From the NCBI GenBank assembly GCA_016169945.1, contig JADLSH010000145.1, forward strand, positions 2,293,501 through 2,357,500: 64,000 nucleotides of DNA, given 5' to 3'. Shown piece after piece: positions 11,546 through 23,075 of this stretch (its first letter is position 1; the number at the start of each line of letters is the position of its first letter). Position numbers and translations under genes: made by a program. The stretch comes from Trachythela sp. YZ-2020. Lineage: Eukaryota; Cnidaria; Anthozoa; Malacalcyonacea; Clavulariidae. Under the pieces are notes generated by a model. The model saw nothing but the letters and a program-made list of their open reading frames with translations, was not told the DNA's origin and did not search any database.

Positions 11546-12436
11546 AACTTTGAGTAACTTGGTCCTTATGTCTGTTCCCCACCCCACTTAGCCGCATACT
11601 AGATTAGGCAGAAAGGATAATTCATGTCTGCTACGGATAGTATAGGCTCAAAAACCAAGCGGTCTTTTTACAAGACACCAAATAGATTAACCTGAAACTA
11701 GGCCTGTTCTCACCTCTTGGCGTAAAATAATTTTCGTTTTGCGATATTGTTTTGTGTTGCTAATCAACCCTGTTGACTTTACATTAACTGCTTCGCCTTT
11801 CTTTGGCTCGCTCGGAAGGGATTGAGTGAGCACGACTGAACTACGCTCACGATATGTTATTGAACTTATTCATACAGAATTCATAAAAATACTAGGCTTA
11901 CAATGTTCACTTACGTTGAGCATATAATGTATAGAAGATTAATTTGTTGTTACCAAATCTCAGTGTAAGAAGAAACAATCAATTATGTACCATAATGTAT
12001 CAGGTAAATAATAACATGGTACCTGATTATCTAATCGACCTATTTACCAAAACAAGTATGGTACATGGTTATGAAACTAGACAGGCCAATTTCAATTTTG
12101 TGCCTCCGAAGCCAAATACAAACTTTTGCAAAAAATCGTTTTCATATAGAGGCGCAGTGGCTTGGAACAATTTACCATCTAATCTGAAAAGATTGAGTAC
12201 ATTAACATCGTTCAAAAGTAATTTAGCTTCAAATAGTGTGTAATTTAGCGTGATATTTTTAACTTCTACTTGATATAAGCTTTAATAATTAATTCCATTG
12301 CTGTAATATATTTCTCATTTTATATATCTAATGTGCACGGCCTATTGGAAGATCACTCTTCGACTTTGTAAATATTCTTAACCTTATAGTGAAATACTAC
12401 ACATCATGGAGTTATATCTATCTTCATGATTTTCTC
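11546..12436. other. Unique centre of the Polinton-like element
   Basis: This 891-bp stretch is the only non-palindromic part of the element. Its right half is a LINE 3' end (11930-12430). The left half (11546-11930) has no ORF or motif I recognise. No Polinton core gene is present. Confidence 0.7.
11930..12430 (+). pseudogene. LINE C-terminal fragment inside the Polinton centre
   Basis: The frame 11944-12243 encodes the terminal domain common to CR1/L2-type LINE ORF2: R-R-N-N-Q-L-C-T-I-M-Y, V-P-D-Y-L-I-D-L-F, then K-K-S-F-S-Y-R-G-A-V-A-W-N-N-L-P and a stop. An AT-rich 3' UTR follows up to the start of the right arm. The LINE piece probably entered the element before or during the event that made the palindrome. 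Confidence 0.75.
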
Positions 12437-12448
12437 AGCTCATGGGAT

Positions 12449-12892
12449 ATGAGTAATTATGAGTGGTTGTCGTGAGCTTGTCTGCGTCAACGCTCATTCA
12501 TGAGCTATACAGAGCAAGTGCTCATGAGGCATGAGTAATGATGAGTGGTCGTCGTGAGCTTGTCCACAAAAGTGTTGAAAATACTATATCGCCGTACTTT
12601 TCAACTCACTTGAGAGTGCAAATGAATCGGCTTCCAGCAGCCAGCAGTCGTTTGGAGCATTGTTGGCAAAGTAGATATGGCATGAAAATTCTTACAGGTC
12701 TGGTAGCCAGTCTGAAAGAGTTACGGGGCATCTGTCATGTTTTCGTCTTGCTCGGGCCATCTTGTATGTCTGCTCAACGAAAATGAGCATTTCAGAGTGC
12801 TCGTGGGTATGAGTAATTATGAGTGGTCGTCGTGAGCTTGTCTACGTCAACGCTCATTCATGAGCTGTACAACAGAGCAAGTGCTCATGAGG
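12449..12892 (+). repeat. Duplicated 85-bp block upstream of the zinc-finger gene
   Basis: A block (TGAGTAATTATGAGTGGT ... AGAGCAAGTGCTCATGAGG) occurs at 12449-12535 and again at 12808-12892, with a further partial copy in between near 12533-12562. It is rich in CTCATGAG palindromes and lies just 5' of the zinc-finger ATG; the mirror copies are in the left arm. It may be a promoter or replication-associated repeat, but the sequence alone does not show which. Confidence 0.6.
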
Positions 12893-12940
12893 CAATAATT
12901 TTCTTAAAATCCCTCATTTGCTACTAACAGTGCTAGAGTG

Positions 12941-13522
12941 ATGAGCTGCAAGTTTTGTGGTAAATCTTTTAATCGTCGCTTTAATTTGCGCAGACACGAA
13001 AACGAATACTGCCCATTCCGAGAGGAAGAGTCGGATACAGATCACAATTCCGTACCCATGGAGTCAGATGACGAAGCGTCAAATAGTGATAATGCACAAA
13101 ATTCTGAGGTAGATGGAAATGAATCAGGATCTGAATTAGAAGATGAAAGTGATCCTTGGAAACCATTAATAGAGGAAGCAAAACAAAGATATGCCAGCGA
13201 GTACGAAGAAATAAAACAGAATCTTATCGAAAACGGTCTTGATGACGAAACTTCCAACAAGCAAGCGTACGCGTTGATATTACCTAAACTACAAAAAGAG
13301 CTCGAAAGTGTTTATCTGGAACGTCTATTGTGGATGAGACAGCTTAGGAGGAATCATGTACATAAAAAAGTAATGAACACGAGAGATGTGTTTATAAACA
13401 GTGACGACTTTGATCATGATGAGGCTTTGGAAGCAGCCGTTGATAAAAGAAAGTTTCTTCTGAAACGTCTTTTAAAAGACAATGCTTATATTGAAGAGGG
13501 TGAAAATACTGATTCAGACTAG
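12941..13522 (+). CDS. C2HC zinc-finger protein with acidic linker (right arm)
   Basis: This 193-residue intronless ORF starts at ATG 12941. Residues 3-24 form one finger, C-x2-C-x12-H-x4-C (C-K-F-C-G-K-S-F, then L-R-R-H), followed by a Ser/Asp/Glu-rich acidic region (about 30-75) and a helical, Lys/Arg-rich C-terminal domain. Single-finger proteins of this type occur in invertebrate Polinton/adintovirus-like elements as far as I recall; their function is unknown and may be transcriptional or DNA-end binding. The gene sits in the TIR, so an element normally has two copies; here only this one is intact. Confidence 0.7.
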   Translation: MSCKFCGKSFNRRFNLRRHENEYCPFREEESDTDHNSVPMESDDEASNSDNAQNSEVDGNESGSELEDESDPWKPLIEEAKQRYASEYEEIKQNLIENGLDDETSNKQAYALILPKLQKELESVYLERLLWMRQLRRNHVHKKVMNTRDVFINSDDFDHDEALEAAVDKRKFLLKRLLKDNAYIEEGENTDSD

Positions 13523-13910
13523 ACTTCCTCAACTACCTTATATAAACAGATATAATATACTCTATGCGGAGTGTAATAATATTTTAATAAAATTGTACAC
13601 AAGACGTATATTTTCTCTATTTTCAATTGCGCATGCACACGTTAATATAACTGAATGTTTAGTTACAGTATGCTTTACGTATAACTTTTAATGTAAAGTA
13701 AAGTTATCCCAAAGGTGGAATATAGACCATAAAATAGGCTTTAACATGTCGTTAAAGCCCGTCTCTTACAAGTTCAGCATAAACGCGTTTGGGCAATGTC
13801 GTTAAAGTACAATGTGTTCACCCATGTACAACAGTTAATGACTTCTTAATGACTTTCGCTATTCAATTCCAATTAGTGATATTCAAATTACACGCGGTTA
13901 AGCTGTAACA

Positions 13911-14279
13911 CTAACCCACCAACCATGAAATTAAGCGTTGAAACCAAGACAGTTTAATTTCATAGCTCCCTAAATCAAATTGTTTTAAATCGTCTACACA
14001 TATTCGAACGGCTTCTCGCACTGTTTCAGTGTCACAAAAATCGCTCACTTTGTAAACTAAAGCCAAGTAAGCCATAATTCTACCAGAATTTAAAGGCTTT
14101 GTCTCTTCATATGTTTGACATAAATTTTCAAACACATTATCTCTTACAATACTACATATCATGGAGTTATATGTATGTTCATGCTTTTCTAAAAGCAGTT
14201 TTATATAAAACCGTAAAGTATCCTGCGTTAATTCTACATTATTTTCCTTAAAAACATCCAGAATTAGCTGTTCTGCCAT
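13911..14279 (-). CDS. Small ORF with Bcl-2 BH1-like motif (right arm)
   Basis: This 122-residue ORF is the mirror copy of 9707-10075, differing at E-to-K in the helix before H-E-H-T-Y and at T-to-A after the BH1-like block (A-Y-L-A). It keeps the same start context and stop. Both copies remaining open while the neighbouring zinc-finger gene is broken in one arm hints at constraint, although the sample is too small to prove it. Confidence 0.5.
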   Translation of the reverse strand: MAEQLILDVFKENNVELTQDTLRFYIKLLLEKHEHTYNSMICSIVRDNVFENLCQTYEETKPLNSGRIMAYLALVYKVSDFCDTETVREAVRICVDDLKQFDLGSYEIKLSWFQRLISWLVG

Positions 14280-14514
14280 CTTGGAACAAAATGGCGAACT
14301 GTCGGAAACCTCTCGTTGTTTTAACGTCGTCGGAATGAATCTAATTATAAATGCTCATTAATATGAATAACTCATACTCGGAATTGTTCGGATTATCCTC
14401 GGAAATGAATTAATTAATTCAGATCATTAACATAATTAACTCATGAATTATGCAGGGTAACTCGTTAAATTTTACGCATAAAACTGGGTCCATTAAGCCC
14501 CGCTCCATACTACT

Positions 14515-14520
14515 CCCAGG
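14515..14520. repeat. Right 6-bp target-site duplication of the Polinton-like element
   Basis: CCCAGG directly follows the right terminus (CCATACTACT) and matches 9463-9468 exactly. Confidence 0.85.
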
Positions 14521-15080
14521 CTTTTTCCTCTTGGGGAGAAAAAACCCTGGTGAACGCTGGTCACGCAGCTCTTTAAAAATTTATTGCCTAAGGGGGTGTA
14601 GGAAAGTATCATATTACACGCTTCCACTTGAAAATTATACAGTTCAATTGCAAGGAGTGGGATATCATATTAATCGATCTTGGGAATCATATATAGTTCA
14701 AACTACCTGATAATTTTGGTTTTTGTACTTTGCTTTTAAGTTTTAAAAACGTTGTATACAGTATTATTAAAAGACAAGTCAAGAAATCAACCAAAATCGT
14801 ATGCTTTTGAGCTGTTGTTTAATGTTCTCTCAGGACTCAATCACGGTTTTATATCAGACGCCTCTTATCTGCAATCGTCATTATATTAAAATATATAAAG
14901 TTATATTTATACTATTTTTGAAATATACCATTAGAATTGTTGCTATTTCTAAACGCTCTAAGTTAATATTGAATAGACACAGCGCCTTCTAGCAAACGCT
15001 AGCTAACATGCAGAGATTTATCTCCAATTAAGCATTTACCTACAGTCCAAACTCCAATTGAAACCTTTCTGAATACATCA
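14521..15080. other. Stretch without recognised genes
   Basis: The first bases after the insertion contain a small imperfect inverted repeat (CCAGGCTTTTTCCTC ... GAGAAAAAACCCTGG). Otherwise I see nothing coding. Confidence 0.4.
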
Positions 15081-16790
15081 TTTTGCCACAATTTTGTGCT
15101 CTTTCCAACAAATGCTACTGAAATTGAAGATGAAATTAACAAACTAAACCCATCCAAGTCAATTTCTGTATATAAGAAAGGACCAAAAGTTATTATTTCA
15201 AATTATCGACCTATTTCAATACTTTCAATCTTCAATAAAATTTTAGAAAAACTAATGTACAAACAATTATTAAATTTTCTTGAACAAAACCAAGTTCTAT
15301 TTGATGGACAATTTGGATTTCGTTCCAATCTTTCAACAACCCATGTAATTTTGCTCATTACTGACAAAATTCAAAAAGCAATTGAAAATAAACTTTATTC
15401 ATGTGGTATCTTTCTTGACCTAAGTAGAGCGTTTGATACTGTTAATGATATAATCTTATTAAAAAAACTTGGAAATTATGGAGTTAGAGGATTAGCAAAA
15501 GATTGGTTTTGCTCTTACCTTACAAATAGAAGACAATTTGTATTAATTGGCACTTCAACATCTGAGTATAAACTTATTACCTGCGGTGTTCCTCAGCTAT
15601 CTGTACTAGGACCTTTGTTGTTCTTATTATATATAAATGATTTAGTAATTGCGCAAGTGAAATTGACTTCCATTTATTTGCTGATGACTCCAATTTATTT
15701 TGTTCCCATAAAAGCATCATGTGTTTAGAAACAATTTTAAACAAACAGTTGTGCAATGTCAATGAGTGGCTTTGTGCTAACAAGCTATCTTTAAATATTG
15801 ACAAATCTAATTTTGTTCCACCTCAAAAAACTCCCAATTTTTCTATAAGTCTTAAAATTCATGATAAAGTAATAAAGGAAAAGAAAAGCATTAAATATTT
15901 AGGTGTTTTTATTGACTGTCATCTGAATTGGAAGGAACATATGATCATATACATGAACTCTCGAAAAAAATTTGAAGAGGCATTGGTGTTTTATTAAAGC
16001 TCCGTAAATTTCTTTCAACTCACATACTTCTACCAGTTTATTATTCAATTATTTATCCGTTTCTCACATATGGTGTTTTGATTTGGGGAAACACTTATAA
16101 AACCAATTTACATCCTTTAATGGTTTTACAAAAAAAGCTATTCGTATTATTACATTTTCTGATTTTCAAGCGCACTCCTCATTTCTTTTTAAAAAACTCA
16201 GTTGATCTCTATACAGCACTATTTATGCTTCGGTACGGTGAGGGCAATCTCCCGGTCAATTTTGATGGATATATTAATCCAGTCTGCAACACGCATTTGT
16301 ACACACACAAGTGCATCCAAGACAATTAACTTTCTCTTTACCGCTAATTCGAACGAATAATTCGTTTTACCGAATTTACCGCTAATTCGTTTTTGTGGAC
16401 CCAAATTATGGAACACTATTAATTAATCATTTAAATCGTTAAGTGTAATTTGTTTTAAATTTTTTTTTTAAAATCAGATAATTGGCTCTTGCTAGCATCA
16501 AAATTTATATAGTTTCCAATATTTATTTATTGAATTTATATTTTCGGCTCCTTTTGTTTTGTTTTGTTTTGTTTGTTTGTCTATTGTATTGTAAATAATG
16601 TTTATTGTATTTGGTGTATTTTTTTAATTCTATTTATTGATATTGTATATAAATATTAGATATCTTCTGTCAACCATATAGTTACTTGTTCGATTCCTAT
16701 TTAAAGGCCACCTGCCAAGTCTAACTTACTAATAGTTATTGCAGGTGGCTTACACTCATCTTTTGTAAATAGCTACTTGTAACCTCTTTT
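15080..16790 (+). pseudogene. LINE ORF2 fragment (CR1/L2-like), RT to 3' UTR
   Basis: Frame 15096-15728 encodes RT blocks N-Y-R-P-I-S-I-L, G-Q-F-G-F-R, F-L-D-L-S-R-A-F-D-T-V, C-G-V-P-Q and G-P-L-L-F-L-L-Y-I-N-D-L. The catalytic box falls at a frameshift near 15650-15720. Frame 15719-15997 continues with N-V-N-E-W-L-C-A-N-K-L-S-L-N and I-K-Y-L-G-V-F-I-D, and frames to about 16330 give the C-terminal domain. A (TTTTG)n tract near 16556 and an AT-rich tail mark the 3' UTR. No endonuclease remains. Several frameshifts make it inactive. Confidence 0.8.
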
Positions 16791-16864
16791 TTTCTTTGTA
16801 CTTTTGAGTGTTACATAAATTATTTTTTTTGTTGTTGTTTGATAGAGATCTAATTAATGGGACG

Positions 16865-18722
16865 TCCTTTTCCTAGATTTCAAAAAAGCGTTTGGCACAA
16901 TTGACCATAGCTTCTCCTGCGAAAACTGGAACAGTACGGAATAAAAGGGACAGCCCATAAACTATTTAGATCATATCTGAGCAACAGGAAACAAGTATGT
17001 AATATATCATACATGAGAAGGAGTTTATTATAGTGATTTGAAACACCGAAAAGTGTGTTGAAAAACAAGGCGCTAGCAGAGTTTTTTAACATACTTTGAG
17101 GTGTTTTTAAATCACTATAATAAACTCCTTCTCATGTATGATATAGCTTCTCAAACAAACCAGTATTTAAAGAGAAATTCAACGCGAAAGTTGAGTTAAT
17201 TTATGGGTGTTTATTACCGTGGCATAGAGTAAATATTATATAGAGGGTTCATTCTCTTGGGAACCTTTGAATTTTTTGGGGTCGCGCATATCGCATTACG
17301 CATGTTGGCCGCCATTTCTCTGGCCAGTCAATTGCTTTTTCTGGCCAATAAGCACGCCGAACTGGCTGATCCGCCATTTTCCTGGCCAGTAAACTGCATA
17401 TTTTTGCATAAAAAACCGAGGACACGTTGCACAGCTGAGTGGTCCTTCTGTATATATCTTTATTCTGTGACCGTGGTATCAAGACAACGATACGGTGGTG
17501 ATTTCCTTTGTATTTTGCTCATGAATTATTAATGAGTTTGAGAAGTGTATTTAACAATGTTAAATCAGAGAAAAAAACAGTTCAATGTGGGGTTCCACAA
17601 GGGTCTAACCTGGGACCACTACTCTTTACCATTTACATAAACGATTTATCAAATTGCCTTAAACTTACACAAGCATCAATGTTTGCTGACGACACGAACC
17701 TATCATGTACAGGATCTTCTCCTGACGAAATTGAATATTGAAATTAAACTCAGACTTGTGTAATGTGAATAGATGGCTCAAGGCCAACAAATTATCCTTG
17801 AACACTAAGAATTAACAAAAGTTATGCTAATAGCCTCAAAAAAAAATTAAACCAAATCCCTAACAGTCTTCATATACTTATAAATGACTCAGTGATTGAA
17901 CAAGTCAAACAAAAGGAGGTCCTAGGGGTTATAATTGACAAAGAACTAAAATGGGAAGGACACATCAATACGCAATACAAGAAACTTTCAAGTGCGATAG
18001 CTCTCTTGAGAAGGGCTAACGCATTTGTACCTCAAATCGAATTACTTCGTATGTACAACACTTTAGTAGTTCCTTATTTCGCATACTGCTCAACCGTCTG
18101 GAACGACGGAAATCGTGCAAATCTTGAAAAACTTTACAAAATGCAAAAAAAGGCAGCTCGTGTTATAACTAGTTCTAACTACGAAATAAGATCAAAAACT
18201 ATCTTTAGGAATTTAAGATGGATTCCAATAGAATATACCCTACAAAAAAGGGATATCTTAATGACATTCAAGGCTATTCGTCGTGCTGCGTCGTAGTACA
18301 TTAATAACATGTTCCATCAATGTAACAATAATACATACCAAATGCGGAGCAACATGCGCAAACTCATATTAGGCAAGCCTAATAAAAACTTTATGAAAAA
18401 AGTTTCTCTTACCGTGGAGCTTGTACATGGAATAACATATCCAATGACCTTGTCTACAACCACGAGCAATTATCAACTAGTCATTTTAAAACCTTACTTG
18501 CCAACTACTTCAGTGCACTAAATGAAAGTTGATAATGCTCATCGATGCAATAAGTCCTATCGGAATACATATTTTTCAATATTTTCGTTACTTAACGATT
18601 TAAATTGTTGTACATACACTGTTCTTTTGTTTCGTTTTTTTTATAAATGATGTAAATAGTTTACAAACGGCTCCTTGAAAAGCAGCATTAGCTGAAGGGC
18701 TACCGTTAATAATAATAGTAAT
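16865..18722 (+). pseudogene. LINE fragment of the esterase-type family, interrupted
   Basis: RT begins near 16865 (L-D-F-K-K-A-F-G-T-I-D-H) and breaks at S-N-R-K-Q near 16997. It resumes near 17535 with K-K-T-V-Q-C-G-V-P-Q-G-S-N-L-G-P-L-L-F and M-F-A-D-D-T-N. Frame 17892-18296 continues with the L-G-V-I-I-D-K-E-L-K-W domain. The 3' end (CTGAAGGGCTACCGT followed by AATAAT repeats, near 18700) matches that of the nearly full-length LINE at 30538-35330, so both are one family. About 540 bp of foreign DNA, including a MITE, split it. Confidence 0.75.
17004..17144. mobile_element. 141-bp MITE inside a LINE
   Basis: The ends ATATCATACATGAGAAGGAG and CTCCTTCTCATGTATGATAT are perfect inverted repeats, and complementarity extends inward about 45 bp to GGTGTTT/GAAACACC. 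The element interrupts the LINE RT frame. No clear target duplication was resolved because the flanks are AT-rich. Confidence 0.7.
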
Positions 18723-19440
18723 TGCTGTCGAGCCTCAGCGAGACAGCACACTATTCTTGACGTGCTAAGGTTTCTCCAGATTTCACTTGCCCCAGTCCTC
18801 TACCCGACCTATATATTGTCAAGATTTGGATTTGGCGTCGGTTAAGATGTTTGTTTGTCTATCGTAATTCCGGGGCAAAAGGTCGAGCGTGAAGTCATTT
18901 TTGAAATTAGGGGGAGTGAACGAGATATTGCAATTTTGTATGCGCACGCATGCAGGTTTCTTTCCATGTGTTCGACAAGATTTTGAAAACTTTATATACG
19001 GATGCGAATTTAAGATCGACATTTTTCAGAAAATCTTAGGTAAGTATGGCTCTGTTTCTTTCTACTGACATACATCAAGGCGATGAACTATTTAGCGTTC
19101 AAGCTAGAGGGAAGAAATGTGCTTTCATAAGTTATCGGCTATTTTAACAGCCCAAAAAACCGCTGGTCGATTGGTCAACAACAACATTAAATAATGTCTT
19201 ACTGAAAGGAGACAAAATGTATTTAAAAGCACTAGATAATGGCTTAATTATCCTAGACCCAGGTGTACAATTTTTGCCTGTAGATAACTTACAAACAGTT
19301 GTTAGTGTTTCATGTGGTAAGAACATGTTTTCTTACAAGATCTGTGGATCTGTAATATCGCCTGTACAGACAAAAACATGCAGCTGCATTATCTGTGATG
19401 GCAACAAATAGTGATCCAACTTTTGTTGTATAGTCGGCTG
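18723..19440. other. Stretch without recognised genes
   Basis: ORFs are short and unrecognised. The region follows the LINE 3' end directly; nothing else can be supported. Confidence 0.35.
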
Positions 19441-19444
19441 AGGC

Positions 19445-19650
19445 ACTAAAAGGCATCAACCTGCCCGTTGAGGCACAAAATAACATTGACCTGTGGCGGA
19501 AAGTAGCAACATTGATCTGCCCATTGTGGTGGAAAGTAGCATTGATCTGCCCATTGTGGTGGAAAGTACTGTGACATTGATCTGCCCATTGTGGTAGAGC
19601 CTAAGAGTCCATAGCCTAAGAGGCACAAAATAATATTGATCTGCCCATTA
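19445..19650. repeat. Degenerate minisatellite
   Basis: The motif CATTGATCTGCCCATTGTGG recurs about five to six times with spacers of variable length (GTGGAAAGTAGC, AGTACTGTGA and similar), giving irregular units of roughly 25-45 bp. Copies at the edges are more diverged. Confidence 0.75.
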
Positions 19651-20479
19651 TTTCTTTTTTGTTATATAGTTTGGGGGTTTGGAATTCTTACTGAGCTTAA
19701 TGTTAATCATTACACTGACTGGTACCATCTGAACAGTTGGATTACACAGAAATGTATATTTTTATTTTACTTCAACAAAATGGTTGTTTCAAAATAATAT
19801 GGATATATTACATCATCTCTTATTGGGTGCAATTTGCTATATGAGGAATTATGTATTTCCAACAGGTCATCCTGTGTAATGTGTATCAAAGTTGTTTTGG
19901 AGAGAGACACCAGTGTGTCGGTTTGCTGTATAATCATGTATTTCGACAATTCACTGGGTAGTACAAGATGGACACTGATGAAACCAAATGTGATTAAATA
20001 CATGTATGAAACATCTACAGATGGGAACAAAGAGTCAAAGACTGTTCTGACAGACTGCACATGGCAAATGCATTATCAATATCCTATGAACACAGACAAC
20101 CAGCTAATTGCACCACAAAAATATTAAAAGACATTGCCTCTATAATTTCAAAGTAGTTATTCAAGATGCCATTGACAACTTTGAAGTAAACAACAACTTC
20201 TATTAACATTTGATGTTGGTACCAAGAGTTCCATTAACAATAGCACACTCAGATATCTTGCTTAATACTGTACAGTATATACCATTTACAATAGTATAGT
20301 GTTGTAGTCACAGTGTTGTAATCTCAACGTTTTGCCAACAAAATAAATCAATACATACTGTCAATAAACAGTGTATTGTTAGCAATTTCAATAAGTTCAA
20401 TATTTAATACTAATTATGTTCAGGAATTGTCAAGACAGCACTTCCCTTGCGATAGTAACTCCTAGTAATAATAATAAAG
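19651..20479. other. Stretch without recognised genes
   Basis: Overlapping 97-codon ORFs exist on both strands (around 19767-20127), but neither resembles a known family and neither has convincing context. I see no RNA gene or repeat. Confidence 0.35.
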
Positions 20480-20820
20480 AACAGAGTATTTTAAAAACTC
20501 GTATTTTCCTCGAGCTGTTGCAATATGGAACTCGATGGATATAGTCACCTTAAAACTATTAACAGTCTTAAACTGTTTAAATCAAAACTCCATAGAAAAG
20601 AAAAACTTTCTTCTTACGAACTTCCGCATAAATAGATGATGTGATGTAAATAACTATTTCTAATTTTTAAGTTTTTATGTTATAGTTATAAATTTGTTTT
20701 TATAGCATACTAGTAGTCACATTGAATTGGGGCTTTTCCCTGTTTGACCACTAGTTGCTTTCTTTCATAAGCTGTAATATGGAAGCAACGAAGTTATTAA
20801 AATAAATAAAATAAATAAAC
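20480..20820 (+). pseudogene. LINE 3' end fragment
   Basis: A short frame (F-P-R-A-V-A-I-W-N-S-M) matches the last residues of CR1/L2-type ORF2 (the R-x-x-x-x-W-N-x-L motif). A 3' UTR follows, ending in AAATAAATAAAATAAATAA near 20800-20820, a typical LINE microsatellite tail. Confidence 0.6.
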
Positions 20821-20869
20821 AGAAACGAATGATGAGTAATATAGAATCTATAACTCAGTTGTACATAGT

Positions 20870-22010
20870 AGATAAAGACAACGACTTCTCACAAACCAAC
20901 ATCACTCGATTTTATTTGAACGATCTACTTCAAACTTCATTCTGTGAATTATGGCACGAGCAGTCCAGCACAAGACTCCATGTGCATGGCATCGACAGGT
21001 CAAAAGTTATTTTCAGTAGAAACTTCTTAAATCATGGTGATCAACTAGAAAAACTGTTAGTCTACTGTTCTCCTTTTCTTTGCTGCAGTATCCATCTGGT
21101 CGCTCTTCTTTGAACATTTTCAATTTTAATTTTGAGTGAAATATGTTCCTGAGACCAGACTTTACACTTAACCAATGAAAGATAGAGTGATCGTCTTACG
21201 TCTTAGGAGACCAAGCATTTTATTGGCTTTACACACAACTGCTAAAACTTGCTGGTTCCAAGTAAGATGGCTTGTTATTAAGACACCGAGATCTTTTTCT
21301 TTTCCGACATGAGCCAATGTTTCATTTCCGAGTTGATATTGAATTTTCTAGTTACTGACAACACTTTACATTTCGATGCGTTAAAGCTCATGTTGTTGTC
21401 ATGGCTCCACGCATCCAATTCGTTCAGAGATTTTTGGAAAGTTTCACAGCTTTGTATACTGGATATGCTTTTATAAAGTTTTGGACCAAAAAGTATGGAA
21501 CCAAGTAAACTTCTCTGAGGAACACGAGATGTAATAGATGTCCATTGAGAAGCCACACCATCTACATCAACTCTTTGAAGACGGTCATGGAGGTAGCCAG
21601 GCAACCAGTTGAACAATTTAGCTTTCACTCCATACGATATTAGTTTAGCGAGAGGAATATTTTGGTCAACTGAGTCAAATGCTTTAGCAAAGTCAAACTA
21701 TAATATATCAGTTTGAATATTCTTATCCAAGTTCTATGCGATGTCGTGGAAAACAGCCGGACAGAAGTTGTGTAACACACGATCGATTCCTAATGAAGTC
21801 GTCAAGCGGTTCATTCGAGACTAATTAAATTGGATACGATCGATGTAGCACATACAGCTTTCGAGTATCTTGCTAACAATCGACAACAGCGAGATAGGGC
21901 GATAGTTCTCAGCAAATCTTTTCGATGAACAGGTGTGATGTTGGCAGATTTCTATTCCATAGGCACTCGGCCACAATTTCGAATGAATTAAAAGAGCGCA
22001 CATACTTGGT
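20870..22010 (-). pseudogene. Antisense LINE RT remnant with internal deletion
   Basis: On the minus strand 22003-21821 gives N-Y-R-P-I-S-L-L-S-I-V-S-K-I-L-E. Near 21680, F-A-K-A-F-D-S-V-D leads into 21628-21278 with L-P-G-Y-L-H-D-R-L-Q and L-L-G-S-I-L-F. The frame then jumps to K-L-Y-K-S-I, so the segment with the catalytic F/Y-A-D-D box has been deleted. The C-terminal domain (V-Q-R-R-A-T-R-W-I-L) is near 21100. It is inactive. Confidence 0.75.
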
Positions 22011-23070
22011 CAGATTTTTTCACTGCATTATTTTAATAGACGAGGATGAATTCCGTCTGGTCCCCAGATTAAAAGGGACCTTCGTAACCAAAACATCAAC
22101 AACATAATCTCCCTCAAAGAGCTGATAGCTTTTGGAGAAAATGTTTAATTTCAAAATAAGTTTAAATAAATTTGTTTACAGTTTCTGATCCACGTATTTT
22201 CGTGTTATTTTGGCTACGTAAGAAAGTAGATGAGTTGCGCGGATCAGCCGTGTGGCAAATTTTGCCATGTTGGACGGGCAAAAATACATTCAAGGCATGT
22301 TGAGTAAGAACGAAAAGCCTTGAAGACCAGTTTGGGCAATTTGAAAAATTTGCTAATCTAACTATACAACATTTTCTGACCATCAGAATTCTATAAAATC
22401 TTCCCCCAAAGTGCATAAAATGGCGTTTCAGAGACTCTACATTTCAAAATTTTCCGAGGGAGCATGCCCCATACCCCCGGCCTCTAGTGGCCTCGTGCCT
22501 TCAGCACTCGATTCCTGTGTATTTCCGCTAGCGTCATGAGGGCCTCCATAAACCTTTTTGTTTTTTTCCGGCGCCTTTACATTATGTCTTGACCAGGCCC
22601 TTTCCTCGGGCAAAATTATCCCCCCTCCCAATATTTAAACCCAAGATACGCCCCTGAGCGAGACAGTTGGGAGCTTTAGCAAAGGCTACGAGTTATGCTT
22701 GTTAAAATAAATTTATATGCCTTGTGTCAAACATGCATACCGCAGAATTAATTATAATTGCGGAAGTAATTAAAAAACCGGATATGTAATCAAACATAAA
22801 GCAAACATGGATGGCAAATTTATACACATCGTCTGAACAACAGAACTTTGTTACTGAAATAACACTCGTGGTATATTTCATACAAACGAAACTATTGTTC
22901 GCGTTTAAATTTGTGGATTTTTAAATGTGTTCACCTTTGTCAAAGAATATTTAATAATTTTTACAAATATGCTTTTATTTTGTGTTTTATGAACTATAAT
23001 ACGAACAAAGTGCTATTTTTGAGTATGTGTCATTTTAACAGTTTGGTTTTATATTCTATTGTAGATGGCA
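22011..23070. other. Stretch without recognised genes
   Basis: A C/G-richer segment at 22440-22660 stands out from the AT-rich surroundings and may be part of a dispersed repeat. Otherwise nothing is recognised. Confidence 0.35.
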
Positions 23071-23075
23071 AGTGA

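Larger units (their letters stand above)
9469..14514. mobile_element. Palindromic Polinton/Maverick-derived element
   Basis: The 5,046-bp element begins AGTAGTATGGAGCGGGGC, ends with its reverse complement, and is flanked by the 6-bp duplication CCCAGG. The two arms (9469-11545 and 12437-14514) are about 2.08 kb each and nearly identical. The unique centre is only 891 bp. Polintons have 5'-AG termini, long TIRs and 6-bp TSDs, which all match. None of the expected core genes (protein-primed DNA polymerase, RVE integrase, FtsK-like ATPase, cysteine protease, capsid proteins) is present, so the element is non-autonomous. It probably formed by internal deletion of a larger element whose TIRs already held genes, or by hairpin/palindrome formation of one end. 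High arm identity suggests recent insertion or gene conversion between arms. Confidence 0.85.
12437..14514 (-). repeat. Right terminal inverted repeat arm
   Basis: This is the reverse complement of 9469-11545, starting AGCTCATGGGATATG. It carries the intact zinc-finger gene (plus strand) and the Bcl-2-like ORF (minus strand) in convergent orientation. Confidence 0.85.

Noticed and set aside
19767..20127. Pair of 97-codon ORFs on opposite strands
   Set aside because: There is no similarity, splice context or conservation to support either; they mirror one another.
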